Source: Bacillota bacterium (GTDB taxonomy: Bacteria; Bacillota; Clostridia; Acetivibrionales; DSM-2933). From it: 6,034 bases of DNA. Shown piece after piece: positions 5,569 through 6,034 of this stretch. A program made the position numbers and the translations under genes. How positions within the stretch are numbered: position 1 is the first letter of the stretch; every line of letters starts with the position of its first letter. The notes beneath the pieces were generated by a model. The model was given only the letters and a program-made list of their open reading frames with translations. It had not been told where the DNA came from and did no database searches. Where the stretch lies: the NCBI GenBank assembly GCA_023441845.1, contig JAEZNF010000670.1:1-6034 (forward strand), written 5' to 3'.

Positions 5569-6034
5569 ATGTACAACTATAAATTGCTGATACAATATGA
5601 CGGCGGGCGGTATAAGGGATGGCAAAGACTAGGAAATAGCCATGATACAATCCAATCAAAAATTGAGAATGTACTATCTCAACTTGTTGGAAAACAAATC
5701 GAAATTATCGGAAGCAGCAGAACTGATGCGGGAGTCCATGCTATTGCTCAAATTGCCAATTTTAAGCTGGATGAGCACATTCCTGAATCGGAAATCATGG
5801 AGTATTTAAATAAATATTTGCCTCAGGATATCTGTATCAAAGAGGTAAAGGCAGTGCACGAAAATTTTCATGCGAGATATAATGCAAAGGGGAAAACTTA
5901 TTTGTATAAGATCTGGAATGAAAAGTATACTAATCCCTTTATGCGGAAATACAGCATGCATGTAGACAAAAAACTGGATATTGAAAAAATGAAGAAAGCC
6001 TCCCAATATTTTATTGGAAGCCATGATTTTACTG
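5569..6034 (+). CDS. truA: tRNA pseudouridine synthase, TruA family (3' end outside window)
   Basis: TruA converts uridines 38-40 in the anticodon arm of many tRNAs to pseudouridine. The frame is open from ATG 5569 to the window edge, giving 155 of the usual roughly 245-260 residues. Visible family segments are IQYDGGRYKGWQR (8-20), the catalytic loop SSRTDAGVHA (49-58) with catalytic D53, and FHARYNAKGKTYLYKIWN in the middle. The start is supported by AAAGGAGGT (5556-5564), four bases before the ATG. The catalytic loop reads SSRTD, where most TruA proteins have GRTD, and the first motif has DGGRYKGW rather than the usual DGT-type sequence. It may therefore be a diverged paralogue, and the gene symbol is given at family level. 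Only 33 bases separate it from a strong upstream terminator, with no visible promoter between. Confidence 0.9.
   Translation, partial: MYNYKLLIQYDGGRYKGWQRLGNSHDTIQSKIENVLSQLVGKQIEIIGSSRTDAGVHAIAQIANFKLDEHIPESEIMEYLNKYLPQDICIKEVKAVHENFHARYNAKGKTYLYKIWNEKYTNPFMRKYSMHVDKKLDIEKMKKASQYFIGSHDFT

Overview
The window is about 6 kb of AT-rich DNA. All clear genes are on the + strand, with GGAGG-type ribosome binding sites and long, hairpin-rich intergenic regions. Gene content and style suggest a low-GC Firmicute of the class Clostridia, perhaps a Ruminiclostridium-like species. The genus is inferred from style and was not tested.

Layout. (1) 2-376: 3' end of a glycoside hydrolase family 3 / NagZ-like beta-N-acetylhexosaminidase. 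(2) 377-591: intergenic, with a good sigma-A-type promoter. (3) 592-2994: an 800-residue aconitase-superfamily hydratase (YbhJ-like). It keeps the 4Fe-4S cysteines and most catalytic residues but differs at two substrate-pocket positions. (4) 2995-3408: a 414-base gap without a credible gene, packed with hairpins. These include two terminator-like stems, then two large inverted repeats directly upstream of the next gene. (5) 3409-4167: a metallo-beta-lactamase-fold hydrolase with an HxDxDH motif. (6) 4168-4620: a 453-base gap with a possible membrane-protein remnant, a possible promoter and a terminator or attenuator. (7) 4621-5136: infC (translation initiation factor IF-3), best read as starting at the rare codon ATT. 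(8) 5318-5506: a 62-residue zinc-ribbon protein, followed by a strong intrinsic terminator. (9) 5569 to the end: the first 155 codons of a TruA-family tRNA pseudouridine synthase.

How the genes may work together. infC, the zinc-ribbon gene and truA lie in the same direction, and two of them act in translation or on tRNA. The usual rpmI-rplT partners do not follow infC here. The hydrolase, hydratase and metallo-hydrolase genes look like separate transcription units, since terminators or promoters lie between them.

The most unusual material is non-coding. It comprises the hairpin array at 3019-3388, the ATT start with an attenuator-like leader of infC, an inverted repeat over the -10 box of the zinc-ribbon promoter, and a terminator between the zinc-ribbon gene and truA. 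I did not find a clearly new multi-gene system. The structured RNA candidates are the best leads.
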